Shown here: positions 46,366 to 58,267 of the stretch, in pieces
How the letters are laid out: every line of letters starts with the position of its first letter
Numbering within the stretch: the stretch's first letter is position 1
Origin: Heliocidaris erythrogramma
Taxonomy: Eukaryota > Echinodermata > Echinoidea > Camarodonta > Echinometridae
DNA length: 64,000 bases
Assembly (NCBI GenBank): GCA_025617745.1
Contig: CM046868.1
Coordinates: 22,993,608 to 23,057,607 of the forward strand
Direction of reading: 5' to 3'
Program-made: the position numbers and the translations under genes
The notes under the pieces: generated by a model
The model's database searches: none
What the model was told of the DNA's origin: nothing
The model's input: the letters and a program-made list of their open reading frames with translations, nothing else

Positions 46366-47679
46366 TCAGGTTTTTCCTAGGAGTTTGCTTCTCGATGACG
46401 ATCGTTTCATTTCTCGACTTTTCGCCGTTGACGAGGGTTCGCGTTGCTCTGCGACAGTCTTTCCCTGCGCACTGGATCGTCTGACGTAGATCTCTCTCGC
46501 GCTTTCGTTCTTGTCGTCGTCCGTCTGGGCCCGAGTGTGGTCCTGCTCTTCCATGATCCAGCGTAGAATCCTCAGCCCGCGGTCCTGCGGGGACTCTTCC
46601 CCTGTCGTGCTCAACGCCCGTTCCGTGATCGGCGCCAGGAAGTTCCCTTCGCCCGGGACATCGTCACCACCATCGCTGAACACGGGGAACGAGTCCGACA
46701 AACCATCAATGACCTCATCCACCTCTTCAGCCTCTTCATCACCAGTTGGTATGCCACCGATAATGGGTTGGTCTATCATCTCACTACACTGCTGATCATC
46801 GTTGTAGATGAAATTGAATGTCTTATGCGTAGGCCGCATGTTTTCGGGCTCTTGGCGGGGTAAATTTATCACAGGTGGCGCAGACTTACAAAAACCATCT
46901 CTTCCTCGAGATACGTTGGTATTATTCTGACTCGTTGTCAGTAAGTTTGCTGTCGGCTGCAGTCCCGTGACGGACTGCCTCCTAACCGCTGCGAGAGAAT
47001 TTTTGCCAGTATTTACATCCAACATGATAGGTGCCTGTCGTCGGCGGGAAGCGGCGTTCGATCGCTTCGCCATGTCGTTCGCAAAATCAATGTCGACTCC
47101 TTCCCTGATCTCCGTACTAAATGCCGATCTCATGCGGGTAGCTGTCCGAGAGCTACCCGGCAACGACCCGTCACGCTGCTGACGTAAATTTCGTTTAGGG
47201 TCCTGTCGAAATTGGTTATTAAAAGTAGCGTCTACATCATCATGGACGAAACTGACAATACCAGGTTTAATATGTCCGGTAGATTGTGATGGCATTTGGC
47301 CAGTAGCAGTAATAATCCCGTTATTGTTGATTTCATTACCCGTCACAGCAGCTGGTTCGACATCGTCATCAGCCACCATCACCTTGTACCCGTCATTGTT
47401 CGCATCTTCCGACATCGATAAATGCCGATAATTCTGATATTTCTGACTCAAAACATTCGTCCCGCAGACGATCGAAACGCGCCTTGACGTTGGCGTGCTT
47501 CCACCTTCATCCGTTGCCATGGCGATGGGAGGCAGGGAGCGTGTAGAAGGTGAGGAGGAAATGGCGCTTTTCCGCCGGGCGAGGCGTGAAGGGTCGAGCG
47601 CGATCACGGTCACATCAAAGCTGGTCTTGTCAAGTCGTATTTCCGAGATTGATGCAGGCCGAATTAATGAAACAGCCAT
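46366..47679 (-). CDS. Uncharacterised, largely disordered protein, 437 aa
   Basis: An uninterrupted frame in a G+C-richer block standing out from A+T-rich flanks; mixed codon use argues for a real gene. The ATG at 47679 is the first in-frame ATG after an in-frame TAG about 84 nt upstream. No signal peptide or membrane helix. The protein is rich in Ser, Arg, Asp and Asn, with several basophilic kinase-like sites (RRKS 35-38, RRVS 66-69, RRQS 233-236, RRSS 400-403, KRSSS 425-429) and an acidic patch (GDEEAEEVDEVIDG, 313-326). A short helix-like segment, GLRILRWIMEEQD (368-380), vaguely recalls the WI(M/I)EGE stretch of Axin proteins, but nothing else supports that. It may be an intronless gene or one large exon of a bigger one. 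Function unknown. Confidence 0.7.
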   Translation of the reverse strand: MAVSLIRPASISEIRLDKTSFDVTVIALDPSRLARRKSAISSSPSTRSLPPIAMATDEGGSTPTSRRVSIVCGTNVLSQKYQNYRHLSMSEDANNDGYKVMVADDDVEPAAVTGNEINNNGIITATGQMPSQSTGHIKPGIVSFVHDDVDATFNNQFRQDPKRNLRQQRDGSLPGSSRTATRMRSAFSTEIREGVDIDFANDMAKRSNAASRRRQAPIMLDVNTGKNSLAAVRRQSVTGLQPTANLLTTSQNNTNVSRGRDGFCKSAPPVINLPRQEPENMRPTHKTFNFIYNDDQQCSEMIDQPIIGGIPTGDEEAEEVDEVIDGLSDSFPVFSDGGDDVPGEGNFLAPITERALSTTGEESPQDRGLRILRWIMEEQDHTRAQTDDDKNESAREIYVRRSSAQGKTVAEQREPSSTAKSREMKRSSSRSKLLGKT

Positions 47680-50251
47680 CGCGAATCGATCTTGTCTGTA
47701 ACTCCCATCATACCGCAGTATATCGATCCGTCTTCTTTCAATGGTCTAATCGGCTAATTCAGTGTGTTAAACAGCACCGGTAACACCTTTCCATGTTATT
47801 GTGTATAAATTATATATAACATGATGTGAAGCACAGTTTTGTGTTTTAACATATTTTTCACTCACCGGTCTACTTTGATCTCTGTAATGAGTCAATATAT
47901 CCAATGGAGGTGTAATAAAGTAATGTTATTCATATAAGCAATTAGAACACATGCAGATAACTCTCGAAGTAAAAATAATCAAAATATCATTTCCCCCCAC
48001 ACTGATCCATACATCTCATATACAGTGAATTAATATCGGCTGGAAATGACATAGGTTTGACGTTCAGGTAGTCAACTGTATCGCTTGCTGGCATACATCA
48101 GGCTTCTTATTGGTAACACAAACTAAAAATCTTCATTTCAAAGGCAACAATTGTAGATAATCTGCTAGACCCGAATTGAGGCAAAGCGAACTCAAAGTCA
48201 ATTCGTGCTTTATCATACATTCTGCTGTTTGTTGATATGGTAACAAGTAAGAAGGCACGGACAAATTGGATGATGCCAAAACGCCACAAGGACAATGAAA
48301 CAGCACACAACAAAAACTGCTATGTGTAAATCCGAATGAGCTAGCAAACGGAAACTTGCATGAAGATATATTTTGAAGAATGCATGCTGAAATGATCATT
48401 GCTCGGGTACTCGACATGTATAGTTACTAAGAAAGCGCGTCATCCTTAGTCCTAATGAACTTTGGCTATCCTTTATTTTGTTTATTCAATAATCACCACG
48501 ATAAGTTGTCTGAAACAAATCGGAAAGAACAAATAAAAATATCCGTGACACTCTGGCGATTACGTGGCGATGTAAACATAGATATTCCAAATAGTAAAAA
48601 AAACAAGAATCTTCTCCTTCTTCCAATATAGAGCCCTTTGGACAGATTGTTTTATTGCAATCCCAAACAAACGTAAATAAAAAAACAGTACTACAAATTT
48701 AGGATTGTTATTATCGGTAGCGAGGATGTAATATCGATTGCTGTTCGTTTAATACTTTATCCTCCAATTGCATACTTTGATTATGACAAGTATTTCTCAA
48801 ATATCCAAATGTCATTTCTTTTTTCCCACGTTGCATTTGATATCAGCTCCAATCGAGATGAAATCAATAAAAGTCATTCGGCAAACGAGGCTCCCATTCA
48901 CGATCAATAATTCCGATTGCTAAAAGAGGGTTGTTGTCTCTAGATCCGATATCCGATAAAGATGAATGTGTGATTCTTTTGTATAAGCCGCAATTTTCCA
49001 TCCTTTCATGTGTGAAATTAGACCGTTATTTTCGTTGACAAAATAATCCACCTGTAGCCCTGAGAGCGAATATCAAAAGTAGATGCAATACTTGACTAAA
49101 TATGTTGCTCACTGTTCATCTCATGACAATCCGGCATAATTAGGTTTTTCGTAAATATCCTGTTATGCTGTCAAATTCAACACGTTTATCTATAACTCTA
49201 TAAGAATCTCCTCACACATTACCCATCGTAGCCTCGAATGACGGAGCAAGTTTTAATACCGTGTCTCTTTGATTCTTGAATTATACATGAATATTCTATC
49301 CTATACTCTTTTAAGAAGATGTTCTCCCGAGCTCATTATATTCAAGACAAGACGGCGTCCTCCAGGCTTACGAACGTGATATTAACATGGTTAATTAGCT
49401 GTACATAGGACACTGACTTCCGGTAGGTACTTAATGAGAATTAAGGCTCATCTCCTCGTCTTCTACTGCCGTCTATGTCTTCGATGAGACCTATCCCCAC
49501 AACAAAAGGGGATTCAAGGTTTCAGTCATCTAGTTTTCATGATCTTAGTTATACCCAAACACACTGTCCGCATCCAGATGTGTTGGAGACTGAACCCTCT
49601 CAAAGGTCATACCTCAAACAGGCATAGACGGCAGATACATGCATCACATTTAAGCCAACTTAATCAGCTAACATTCAAATTCTCACACCTTCTCAGGGTA
49701 TTATCCACCCTTTCTGGAGAAAGCGGACACGTCCTTCTTTCTGTTTGAATATTAAATCCCTCTGCCTCGATATTGGCATGTCATTTGAAAGTATCAATAT
49801 TGAAAGAAGAGTTCTGCTAACAAACGAACAAACAGCGTCATTAGGCTAGGACGCCATGTTTATTTAGTAAGCTAGACGAAGGGGTTCTGTAAATACGCAT
49901 TCAATTATCACCAACCTGGAAGAAAATTTGGTTCTGCATATTTCAAATTGATTATGAGTAGCTTTCTAAAAACACATCTTCGTGATATCCTCGAGTCCTA
50001 AATTGTTTTAGAATTCTAGAATATTACTTAATTTTTATTTCCCTACTTACTGCCAAATCCTGACATCATATTTTATATATATACTTTGCCCAGATTTTGA
50101 TACTGTTGTACTGCTTTTTTGTCTCTTTGTCTTTTGTTAAAATCTTGCATTTCTTTCTCCTGATTCAGATTATTATCAAAATATGAAAATAATTGTCTCT
50201 TTATATGACCATGAACACTTTAAATATATCTTCTGATCCATTCCCCATCTA
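47680..50251. other. Intergenic, no gene seen
   Basis: Presumed promoter and upstream region of the 437-aa gene, then A+T-rich DNA. ORFs here are short and unconvincing. No mobile-element termini were recognised. Confidence 0.5.
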
Positions 50252-51219
50252 CACTGTAAAAAAAAATCGTTGAAATTACTCAAAAAAGTTCGTCAACGGG
50301 TTGTCTTGATTATTTTAAGTATTTGTAACAGGAATTTTAAGTAGAATTTACTTATTTTGCTTAATAAACTTTTACTCAGTTAAATTGAGATACATTAACG
50401 TAAATAATTTAAGTATTGTAATCATGAGAGATAACAATTTAATAAAAAACAACTTATGACATGATTATACTTGTACCCATCTAACATTCACTGACACTCT
50501 TTCAATTTAGGATTTAGGATTTAATTAAATATCTACCACCATCACCAACAAACACTATTACATACGCTTTAAGTTGACAACTATTGAAAGGGCTCTGAAT
50601 TTTATACATGTATATATCGTACATGATCGTAGCATCTCAGAAAAATGGTTGACAATTTTCCTGAAATATCAAGTTTTTATTTGTTTTTAATCGAGTGACA
50701 ATTAAAAATTGTCTTATCTTCTTATTTTTGCTTAAATGAATTAGGAAATATTTGAAACTCCTTAAATTCTCATTCAACCACAAAAAAGAATTGTTTAATT
50801 CTAAAAAAAGGAGATTAACTTAATTGGTCTTAATGAATATTCATGATTATGTTAATTCTTATGTTACGCACTGCACCAGTCTGTACTTAAAAAAATAAGT
50901 ACAAGGCGCAAATATTCTGACTGAATGAGAAGCGCCTTAAAACACAAACAAACAAACAAACAAACATAAATTGTTTGAGTAATACGTACACTTTCTTACT
51001 TTGAGTTAACAATACTAAATTATTACAAGTTGAAATTACTTATTGTTCTTTTATATTTAATTTTACTTAAAATTTTCACGTATATTCTACTAAATTGAAA
51101 ATTTGAGTTATTGTGCCTTAAATCGAGTGCGTAAGTGGCAAAACTTATGTTTTGAAGTAAATTCTACATGGGAAAAATATGTAAAAGTTACTAATGAGCA
51201 TATTAGTATTTACAGCGTA
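50252..51219. mobile_element. AT-rich element with CACTGTAAA-type termini, about 970 bp
   Basis: It begins CTACACTGTAAAAAAA and ends TTTACAGCGTAC. Inside both arms occurs GTAGAATTTACTT in opposite orientation. A CTTAAAACAC(AAAC)n tail with an AAGGCGC...GCGCCTT hairpin at 50904-50966 sits inside and looks like a nested SINE/LINE 3' end. No ORF. The boundaries are suggestive rather than proven. Confidence 0.4.
50940..50966. repeat. (CAAA)n tail following a GCGCCTT hairpin
   Basis: AAGGCGC...GCGCCTTAAAACA precedes (CAAA)n, a common 3'-end layout of LINE-mobilised repeats. Confidence 0.6.
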
Positions 51220-51358
51220 CACAAACATTAATGATGATGATGACCTCAAATGAAGTGCAATAACTAATTAAAACATACTTACCGATTAGATTCTTCCTTT
51301 GTTGTATTGTCTCTTATTATTTGTTTTAACGAAATAATGATTCTTCAGTGGCGCTATA

Positions 51359-51724
51359 ATGATGAACGAATCCTGCGATACACTAACCTTGACAGACAAC
51401 AGAAAGCGTAGAACTTCAGACTTTGAGACAGTCTTCATTTATCATTCACATGTATTCTATTCTCTGTTTAACCCCATAAGTTATGAATTAACATTCAACA
51501 AAAAATGTTTTTACGTTTGTGGAAACGATGATATCCTAAATCTCACCTCGCAAGATTATTCTCTTGATAATGCAGATCACTATACAATGTGTGTATATTT
51601 TAATGGTTTTAATGTTCTCGAACGCTCTTTGGACTTTGCTAATTATTATGCAGCTCTCATTAATTATATAAGGAAAGTGAAGAATACTAAAATAACCACG
51701 TGGGTGTCGTACAAATTTACTTAA
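51359..51724 (+). CDS. Hypothetical 121-aa ORF, function unknown
   Basis: An ATG-to-stop frame with balanced composition (MMNESCDTLTLTDN... to WVSYKFT), rich in Tyr, Phe and Asn as expected of A+T-rich coding or chance sequence. No domain, promoter or poly(A) evidence. It could be a transposon-derived remnant. Confidence 0.2.
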   Translation: MMNESCDTLTLTDNRKRRTSDFETVFIYHSHVFYSLFNPISYELTFNKKCFYVCGNDDILNLTSQDYSLDNADHYTMCVYFNGFNVLERSLDFANYYAALINYIRKVKNTKITTWVSYKFT

Positions 51725-52097
51725 CTTGATATATGTTTTTTCCAATTCAAAGTTCAAAGGTTATAATGTATAGTGTTATTATAATAACACATTTATAATG
51801 ATCTACATGAAACATATTCTGCAAACAAAAAACAAAAAACAAAAAACAGAGGGGGAAAAAATCCCTAACTTACCTGGTACTTTTCGGGAACCTGTAGGGA
51901 CTCAGTATTTCAAAGGGTTCGTTTTTGAATAGCATTCAAAACGAAACTTATAATGATCACACGAAAAATATCTTGCTACGGAAAAAGATCCCAAACTTTT
52001 ACTGCAAAGGCTAAACGAGTTTAGTGTGCAATTCAGATCCAACCTTGGTTATTAAGATTAGATTTTGGGGTCATCAGGTCAAAGGTCACAGTGGTCA
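51725..52097. other. Spacer with a fragment of the TTAA element
   Basis: A GATCCAACCTTGGTTATTAAGA stretch near 52036 resembles the terminus of the element that starts at 52102, suggesting an older fragment. An (AAAAAC)n-like patch lies at 51825-51848. Confidence 0.5.
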
Positions 52098-52101
52098 TTG
52101 A

Positions 52102-52687
52102 AGGGCAATCCAACCTTGGTAATAAGATGATTTGTGTGAAAGCAGAAAAATAAGAAAAACAGGATGGTGAAAGTTTGAAAGAAATCGGACAAGGAATAAG
52201 AAAGTTATGGATGTGTGAAAAATGAGATCACTGTATCTATGCGAATTTCAAATGGCAATTTGGTGAGTCGATTGTGACATACTTGTGGACAACTGTCCCG
52301 TTTGTCGTAAACATAAATATCATTAACGTGCGGTTTTCTTCGAGGCGCTTTTACCCTCAGGGCAGTACTCAACATATACTGGAGATAGCATATTGTTATA
52401 GGTCATCATGAAAGAAAAAAAATCCTACTGAATAATACATTTAAAAAAAAAAATGACATTTCAGTCATTTTGTGTGTTGGATCGAATGGGGGAGTTGTCC
52501 GCAACTACATCACAATGACATTACCTTTTCGGCCAATTTGAAATTCCCATATGTATAGTGATTACAACTTTCGAAAATTCATAACTTTCTTATTACTTGT
52601 CCGATTTCGTTCAAACTTTCACCAATCTGCTTTTCTGATTTTTCCTCTTTCTTTCAGAGCAACTTGCCATTAAGTTTGGATTTCCCT
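52102..52687 (+). mobile_element. TTAA-type inverted-repeat element, copy 2 (586 bp)
   Basis: Nearly collinear with 37901-38494 in the same orientation (for example GGTGAAAGTTTGAAAGAAAT and TTCTTCGAGGCGCTTTTACC). The TIRs are the same. The flanks read TTGA (52098-52101) and TTCA (52688-52691), each one substitution from TTAA, consistent with an older insertion. Confidence 0.9.
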
Positions 52688-52691
52688 TTCA

Positions 52692-53390
52692 CCATGGCAT
52701 TATCTTGTAGACAGCGTAATAGGTCAAATTAACATCAGCTTTTCTCAGGTGAAAAAATTCCTCAGTATACGATAAATGTGAAGTAACCTGAATAAGAAGA
52801 ATATTGTTTAAACCTTCAATCGAAGTCAGGCATAGTATTGGATTGAAAACTAAGATTTAAAACGAATTGGTGGATTCTTACTAGTGGAATTGGAAGATAT
52901 CTGCGACCAGGATGTAAAATCCAATTAACCGATTAGACTGCGATTTTCCCTCTAAACGTAAACAAGTGTTATTTTGTCGGAATTTAGCACAAACTCCTTT
53001 TAAACCCTTACATTTCATCATGCAGCCTATAAGGATTATTACCCTCTCGTCCCCCACCCCCCGAGTCGAGAAATTCAGCAAGGCTACCTGAAGTTGAGAT
53101 TTCTTTCAAAATTAGAACCTTTGCAAATGTTGCTTACACTTTATCCTATATTGTGGGCGCAATATATAGCAGGAGTCATATGAAATTTACATGATATAGC
53201 GAGCAAAGCAATTACATCTTTATTTTTTCAAATTTTGAACCCTTTGAGCTATTTAAGAACTATATACTGAGGGCGCGAAATTACGAGATCCTGAAAGAAA
53301 ATATTTATGCGAGGGAGCAAAGCGACCGAGCTTTGGAAAATTTTCGTGTTTCAAACCTTCAAAAACTAGATTTCAAGTGGATTTACCGTG
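52692..53390. other. Intergenic, no gene seen
   Basis: A+T-rich DNA. The part after about 53100 is probably an extension of the repeat that follows, since GAGCAAAGCGA-type phrases recur at 53320 and 53530. Confidence 0.45.
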
Positions 53391-53545
53391 CGGATTTGGG
53401 GGCGCATTATCCGTAAGGATTATGATTTTTCTTCATTTCCCCCTTTTTTTCTTTCTCTCCTTTGCGTTTTTTGCGCGCCCTCCAAGTGCCGCCCGGGGCA
53501 CGTGCCCCCTGCCCCTAGATAAGCCACTGAGCGAAGCGACCGAGC
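53391..53545 (-). repeat. AGTGGC-type G/C-rich dispersed repeat
   Basis: On the minus strand: CAGTGGCTTATCTAGGGGCA, GGGGGCACGTGCCCCGGGCG, then AAATGAAGAAAAATCATAA. The same order occurs on the plus strand at 58936-59080. Its open frame (53377-53694) is repeat-derived. Confidence 0.75.
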
Positions 53546-55284
53546 GGGGATGGTGTGGGGGTATCCCCCTCCAACACCATGGACTTTTTCAAAAATCTGT
53601 TTATAAAACTTGCAATTTAGAGCATCCCAAAGTGGTTTTTAATGAAAAGAAGGAATGCACGGATCTACGCCAATGGACGGAACTCCTTAATTGAGAATAA
53701 CAATGGGAGCGAAGGAATTTTCTTCGATATTTTGGCATTGAAATTATGGCTTTTCTTTTTTCCTTATATATACTTCTAATCATTAAAAATTGCGGTGGTA
53801 TTTCAAGATCAAACATAATAAGTTTGGATAATTATTAGTTCTAAGTTAATGTATGATAATTTTTATTTATTTTATTAAAAAAAATATTGGGGGATGATAA
53901 TACAGGCCATCCCCCACGTCAAATTTTGAGGAGGATATATACCCCCCCCCCCCCCGCGATCGACACCCATGCCAATATCCCACGACACCGGCAAACAACT
54001 GAAGGTCCAAGAGACAAAACAAATGAATAACATGTATTGCCAATATAGAAAAGGAATATGACAGAAGGTTATTAAACAAATACATGACGAATATTGAAAG
54101 ACAAGAGGAAGGAAAGGAGAAAAGTATAGAAAGAAAACAGAAAGAGAAGAGAATAGAAGAGTAAACAAAAGAAATACAATTTAAAAAAAAGAGAGAAAAT
54201 AGTAGAAGTGGTGAAACAGAAAAAACAAGGAAAGCAAGAGCATAAGAGGAAAATGCAAAGAAATTCAGAAAAATATAGGAATTAAGATAAAGTCTGTGTC
54301 TTGAACCATTGGTCTTATGGGCTGTATAGCCTATTGCCTCTAACCGCACTTCTTTCGCTCTCATTTTGCTAAATTTGTGCAGACTCTTTTTATTTGCAGA
54401 AGGCTAATGGCCCAATGAACACAACTTCCAGCTCATTAAGAAGAGAAGGTAAATTTGTTTCCAACCAAACAAATAGAACATGTGCTCAGTGATGATTGTG
54501 TGAAGAGAGACCGATAAGGAGGCTTTTATTTGTTTCTGTGTAACAGCTCCTTTTCTTATCATTGATGTGTCACGTGAAAATTAACGAGATCAAAGTCTGA
54601 TATCACATCAGTCACACCGACAAGACCGACGACAACACACCGATAAAAAAAATTAAATTACTAGTACACCGAATGTCCAAGAGTATTTCGATAATCAGTC
54701 GGTTTGGAGTGGGCTCAGCGGTGAGACTGGGGTGTGACGGGGTAGCGATGTGTTGAGTCTACCAAGTGATTTTGTTGAACAATAAAAAGGGCAGGTAGGC
54801 CTACATCTTCTTAAAGATGTTAAAGGATGTACGTCCTCCTCAGACTCTTTTATATAAAATGGGTATGCTATATACATGATTTATATTATACACATATCAA
54901 ATTTGGACAAGCTTTCTACTGTGTATATGCAAATGCTTGAACAAAAAGCATAATTTGATTTCATACAAACCGAACCAACTTTAAAGACGGGTTCGTTTAA
55001 AAAGTTCAAGCAAATTTATCTTGACAATGTGCCTTCTTCATTCTTGTCTAATTAATAATGTAACAAGCTTTAACAGTTATGTTTGATAACGGAAAATCTA
55101 AATTATAACCCATACAAACCTCATAAAACAAATCATGCTGTCTTTTTGTGTGATATTATTTTTAGACAATCCGAGATTTGTCTCCCTCTGACCGAGGTGC
55201 AGAATTGTGTTTGCTGCCCCCATTGGACAAAACAAAAATCATGGCAAAGCCGAATCTGAGAATATGAGCCGAATGCAGCAAGAT
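53546..55284. other. Intergenic, no gene seen
   Basis: A purine-rich A-heavy stretch covers 54060-54270, and a C-run lies at 53942-53956. No coding or RNA gene recognised. Confidence 0.5.
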
Positions 55285-55615
55285 GTAACGAGAGCGGGGG
55301 AAAGAGAATGGAAGCAAGGAGGGAGGGAGGGAGGGGAAGGGAGTGAATGGAAGAGAGAGAGATATAGTAAAAGAAGAGTGGAAGGAGGGAGAAGGAGGGA
55401 GAGAAACAGAGGGAGAAGAGAGGGAGAAAGAGAGGGAGAAAGAGAAGGGAGGGAGAGGGAGAGAGAGGGAGAGAGAGGGGAAAGAAAATGAGAGAGATAG
55501 AGGGAGCTGGGGAAGAGAAAGAGAGGGAAGGAGAGAGAGGGGGTGATGGAGAGAGAAAGGGGGAGGGAGTGAGAGAGAGAGAGAGAGAGAAGCGGGAAAA
55601 AAGGGGGGAAAAGTG
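55285..55615. repeat. 330-base near-pure purine tract (GGGA/GA)n
   Basis: Almost uninterrupted A/G on the plus strand with GGGAGGGA and GAGAGA units; fewer than about 15 pyrimidines by eye. Arg/Glu-rich frames are artefacts. Triplex or H-DNA formation is plausible. Confidence 0.92.
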
Positions 55616-56885
55616 GTATTGGTATATTCAGTATAGAACAGTATTTATTGGATTATTTTGATATTGATGTTAATTGCTTCGCTGTCATTCGTGCTCTCGT
55701 GATCAGACATGATATCGAACATAACATGGTACCTGTCCGACATGTATCTATCAAAACTAGGGAAATGGTGGGGTAATTTGCGCCTCCCTTCTCCCTCGCA
55801 CTTTTTCATACACTGGTGGTGTTGCTCGCTAACTGACAAGCTACCAAATTATGATCTTCATCATGGTATTTGCGCCTGCTATACCGTAAATATCTCTATC
55901 TCTTTCATGATATTAGAAATAACCTTGTTTGTAATAATGCTGTGTTTTCCATCTTCGGTCGCTTTCTAATCCCCTCTTAATATGACCTTGATATTTTGCG
56001 CCTATTTGCATCTACTCTCTCTGTTGCTTTCGAAAATAACTTTCTTTGTATTACACGTTAACGCTGTGATTGCCAATATCTTTAATCGTCTTCTCATCCT
56101 CTTTTGATGTGATACACTTGACCTAGACCGTGACATAAAAAGTTGGCAATGAAAAGAATGCTATTTCAAAAGCAAAATACATGACTTCATTCACGTAGCA
56201 TCGCTTGGTAGTCATGGCAACCACTGGTATCCCGCACATTAAATGTTACCCCACGCAGAGCTGAGTGCAGAGAGGTAGCTGCTGTGGGGGTCAAAGTGTT
56301 ACCCCGTAAGGGGGAAGATTGGGGAAAGATATGTAGCAGTGGCATGGGGTGCGGAGGTACGTATCCGTAATCGAATGGCGGGGGAAAAAAGAAAACAGAA
56401 AGAAGAAAAAGAGAAGAAAAGAGAAAAAAGAAAGAAAGAAGGGGGAAATACGAGAAAGGCAGATAGCAGGACCCCTTCCGGCACCTTCTCCTAATCGGTG
56501 GCCTTGAAATTCGCATCTCTTTTTCACCGAGTAAAATCGATGCCCCCTTCTATGATTTCAGTGACCCCTCAAATTCTCAATGGCTATACCCACGCTACGC
56601 CACTGCTACTGTGGGTCTATGTGGGTTTCACATTCAACTGCTTGTGTGACTCACACATTGAAGTCGAAATCGTTTTGCCTGTGGTGTTTTGCCAATGATC
56701 TCTCTTTCACCTCCCTGTTTATATCTACATATAGTTCAAACCGAACTGTAAAAAAAAAGAAGAAAGAAAAGAAAATTCAACGTATCGATGCAATAAAAAG
56801 ACATATGGGTTATTTATCGATGGAATGCCTTCTACATTATTTTGTATGTTTTATTAATGCTATCTTATCTCTTTCTTCCATCAAT
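55616..56885. other. Intergenic with purine block and repeat end
   Basis: A GAAAA-rich tract lies at 56392-56450. CACGCTACGCCACTGCTACT near 56591 is another terminus of the AGTGGCG-type repeat. No gene. Confidence 0.5.
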
Positions 56886-56887
56886 TT

Positions 56888-57039
56888 TATGCCCCCCCCC
56901 CCCTCTCTCTCTCTCTCTATCAAGCTATCTATCTCTCCATAACTTTATCTCTTTTCCTCCCATTTTCTCTCTTTTTCTGGCTTCTTTTTCTTTTCCTTTC
57001 GTTCACCCTCTCTCTTCATCTCTCTCTCTCTCTCTCTAT

Positions 57040-57070
<31 letters not shown>

Positions 57071-57118
57071 CAACTCTCTCTCTCACACACAAACTCTCTC
57101 TCTCTCTCTCACGTTTCC
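56888..57118. repeat. Compound C-run, (CT)n and (CA)n microsatellite
   Basis: Poly-C at 56893-56902, (CT)n patches from 56903 to 57040, (CA)n at 57043-57070, then further CT and CA patches. Ser/Leu/His-Thr ORFs are artefacts. Confidence 0.92.
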
Positions 57119-57246
57119 ATCCCCTTCTTTCCAATTTTTCTACCACATGTCCTCTTCTATCCCTATCGTTCTCATCACATATTTTCTGCCAGTTATCAAC
57201 CTCCCTTTGTCATCAGTTTAAGTACCGACAGCCCATGAAAAGGTTT

Positions 57247-57461
57247 GAAAAGGTTTGATGGTTTATTTTACCTGACTGCTAATAAAGCATAATGCTTGTA
57301 AGTATAATCAACCAGGGGACTGACAGTTTTGAGTCCTCTACGATGGACTTGGTAATGAGGATTAATGCCTTACCAAAGGGCACTAGCGCATCAACTTGAT
57401 TTCGAACCCGGGTCCTCCCAGTTACGAGACCACTGCTCTACCACTGAGCCATCGCGCCTTA
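57247..57461 (-). repeat. tRNA-derived SINE, about 215 bp, with intact head
   Basis: On the minus strand: GGCGCGATGGCTCAGTGGTA (A box TGGCTCAGTGG), GGTCTCGTAACTGGGAGG, B box GGTTCGAAATC at about 57400-57410, then the body ending GTAAAATAAACCATCAAACC. The core at 57315-57349 is shared with the other SINEs. The head resembles a tRNA with a serviceable A/B spacing. The partner copy at 6973-7118 lacks a recognisable head. Confidence 0.85.
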
Positions 57462-58235
57462 AAATTTGTCATAGAAATGGGGCAGTTGTTATTGATAACA
57501 AGTTTTATGGAACAGGGTTCATTCAGGTAAAGGCTGATAAATAAATTATAAACAGACTTAACGGGCCTTAGAACTGACAAAGTCCCGCATTGTCGATTTC
57601 ATGTGCTGTCAATCTCGTGGGTCTTCAGAAAAGTCACCAAGGATTCATGAGACCGAAAGCCTACGAGACCGTCGTGTTGGTCTCGCAGGCATTCTGACAA
57701 TTTTACTGAGGGTTCAAGAGACCCAAATTGTCGGTCTTGTGGGCTGTTGGTCTCATTAACGTTTGGGCAAACGGTGAAAAAGCGCGAAAAACACATCACT
57801 CAGAACAAATCTGACGAGGCTGATTTACTTGTTTATAACTTTATATTGCTATCCAATCACAAAATAGAAACTGTTACAAAAATTTACTGACAAACAGCAT
57901 GTCTTTACAAAACAATCGAAGACAAATGAGCTCATACATGTACTTATATAATTCACAGTCTTTTATAATAAATGTTGGCTAAACAGTCAAAATATAATCA
58001 TTAATATCATACTGTTATTGCAAACATTATGCCCATGAATGATGAAACAGCACAACAATATAAGCCGAAGCACACATTACTCATCTCATTTGGAACAACC
58101 ATAAGATCAAACAATACAAAAAAGTTGCTTGATAAGGTTATCGACATGTAAGTATATTCCATTGACAAACATAAAAATCAAACTGTAAGTGAAGGAGTTG
58201 TAATTTTGAAAGGACACAAAAACTCATCACAATTT
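57462..58235. other. Intergenic; degenerate GAGACC/GGTCTC repeats
   Basis: Between 57600 and 57770 the phrases GGTCTCGTAGG, GAGACCGTCG, GGTCTCGCAGG and GAGACCCAAAT recur in both orientations, a small decayed palindromic repeat. No gene. Confidence 0.5.
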
Positions 58236-58267
58236 AGATCTAGATATATTACAATATATCTAGATCT
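58236..58267. repeat. Perfect 15-bp palindrome arms with 2-nt centre
   Basis: AGATCTAGATATATT, AC, AATATATCTAGATCT: a perfect inverted repeat able to form a short hairpin. It may be coincidence of AT-rich DNA, or a tiny structured site. Confidence 0.85.

Noticed and set aside
53377..53694. 105-codon ORF starting MDLPCGFGG
   Set aside because: Its first half is the AGTGGC-type repeat with CACGTGCCCC; the frame is repeat-derived.
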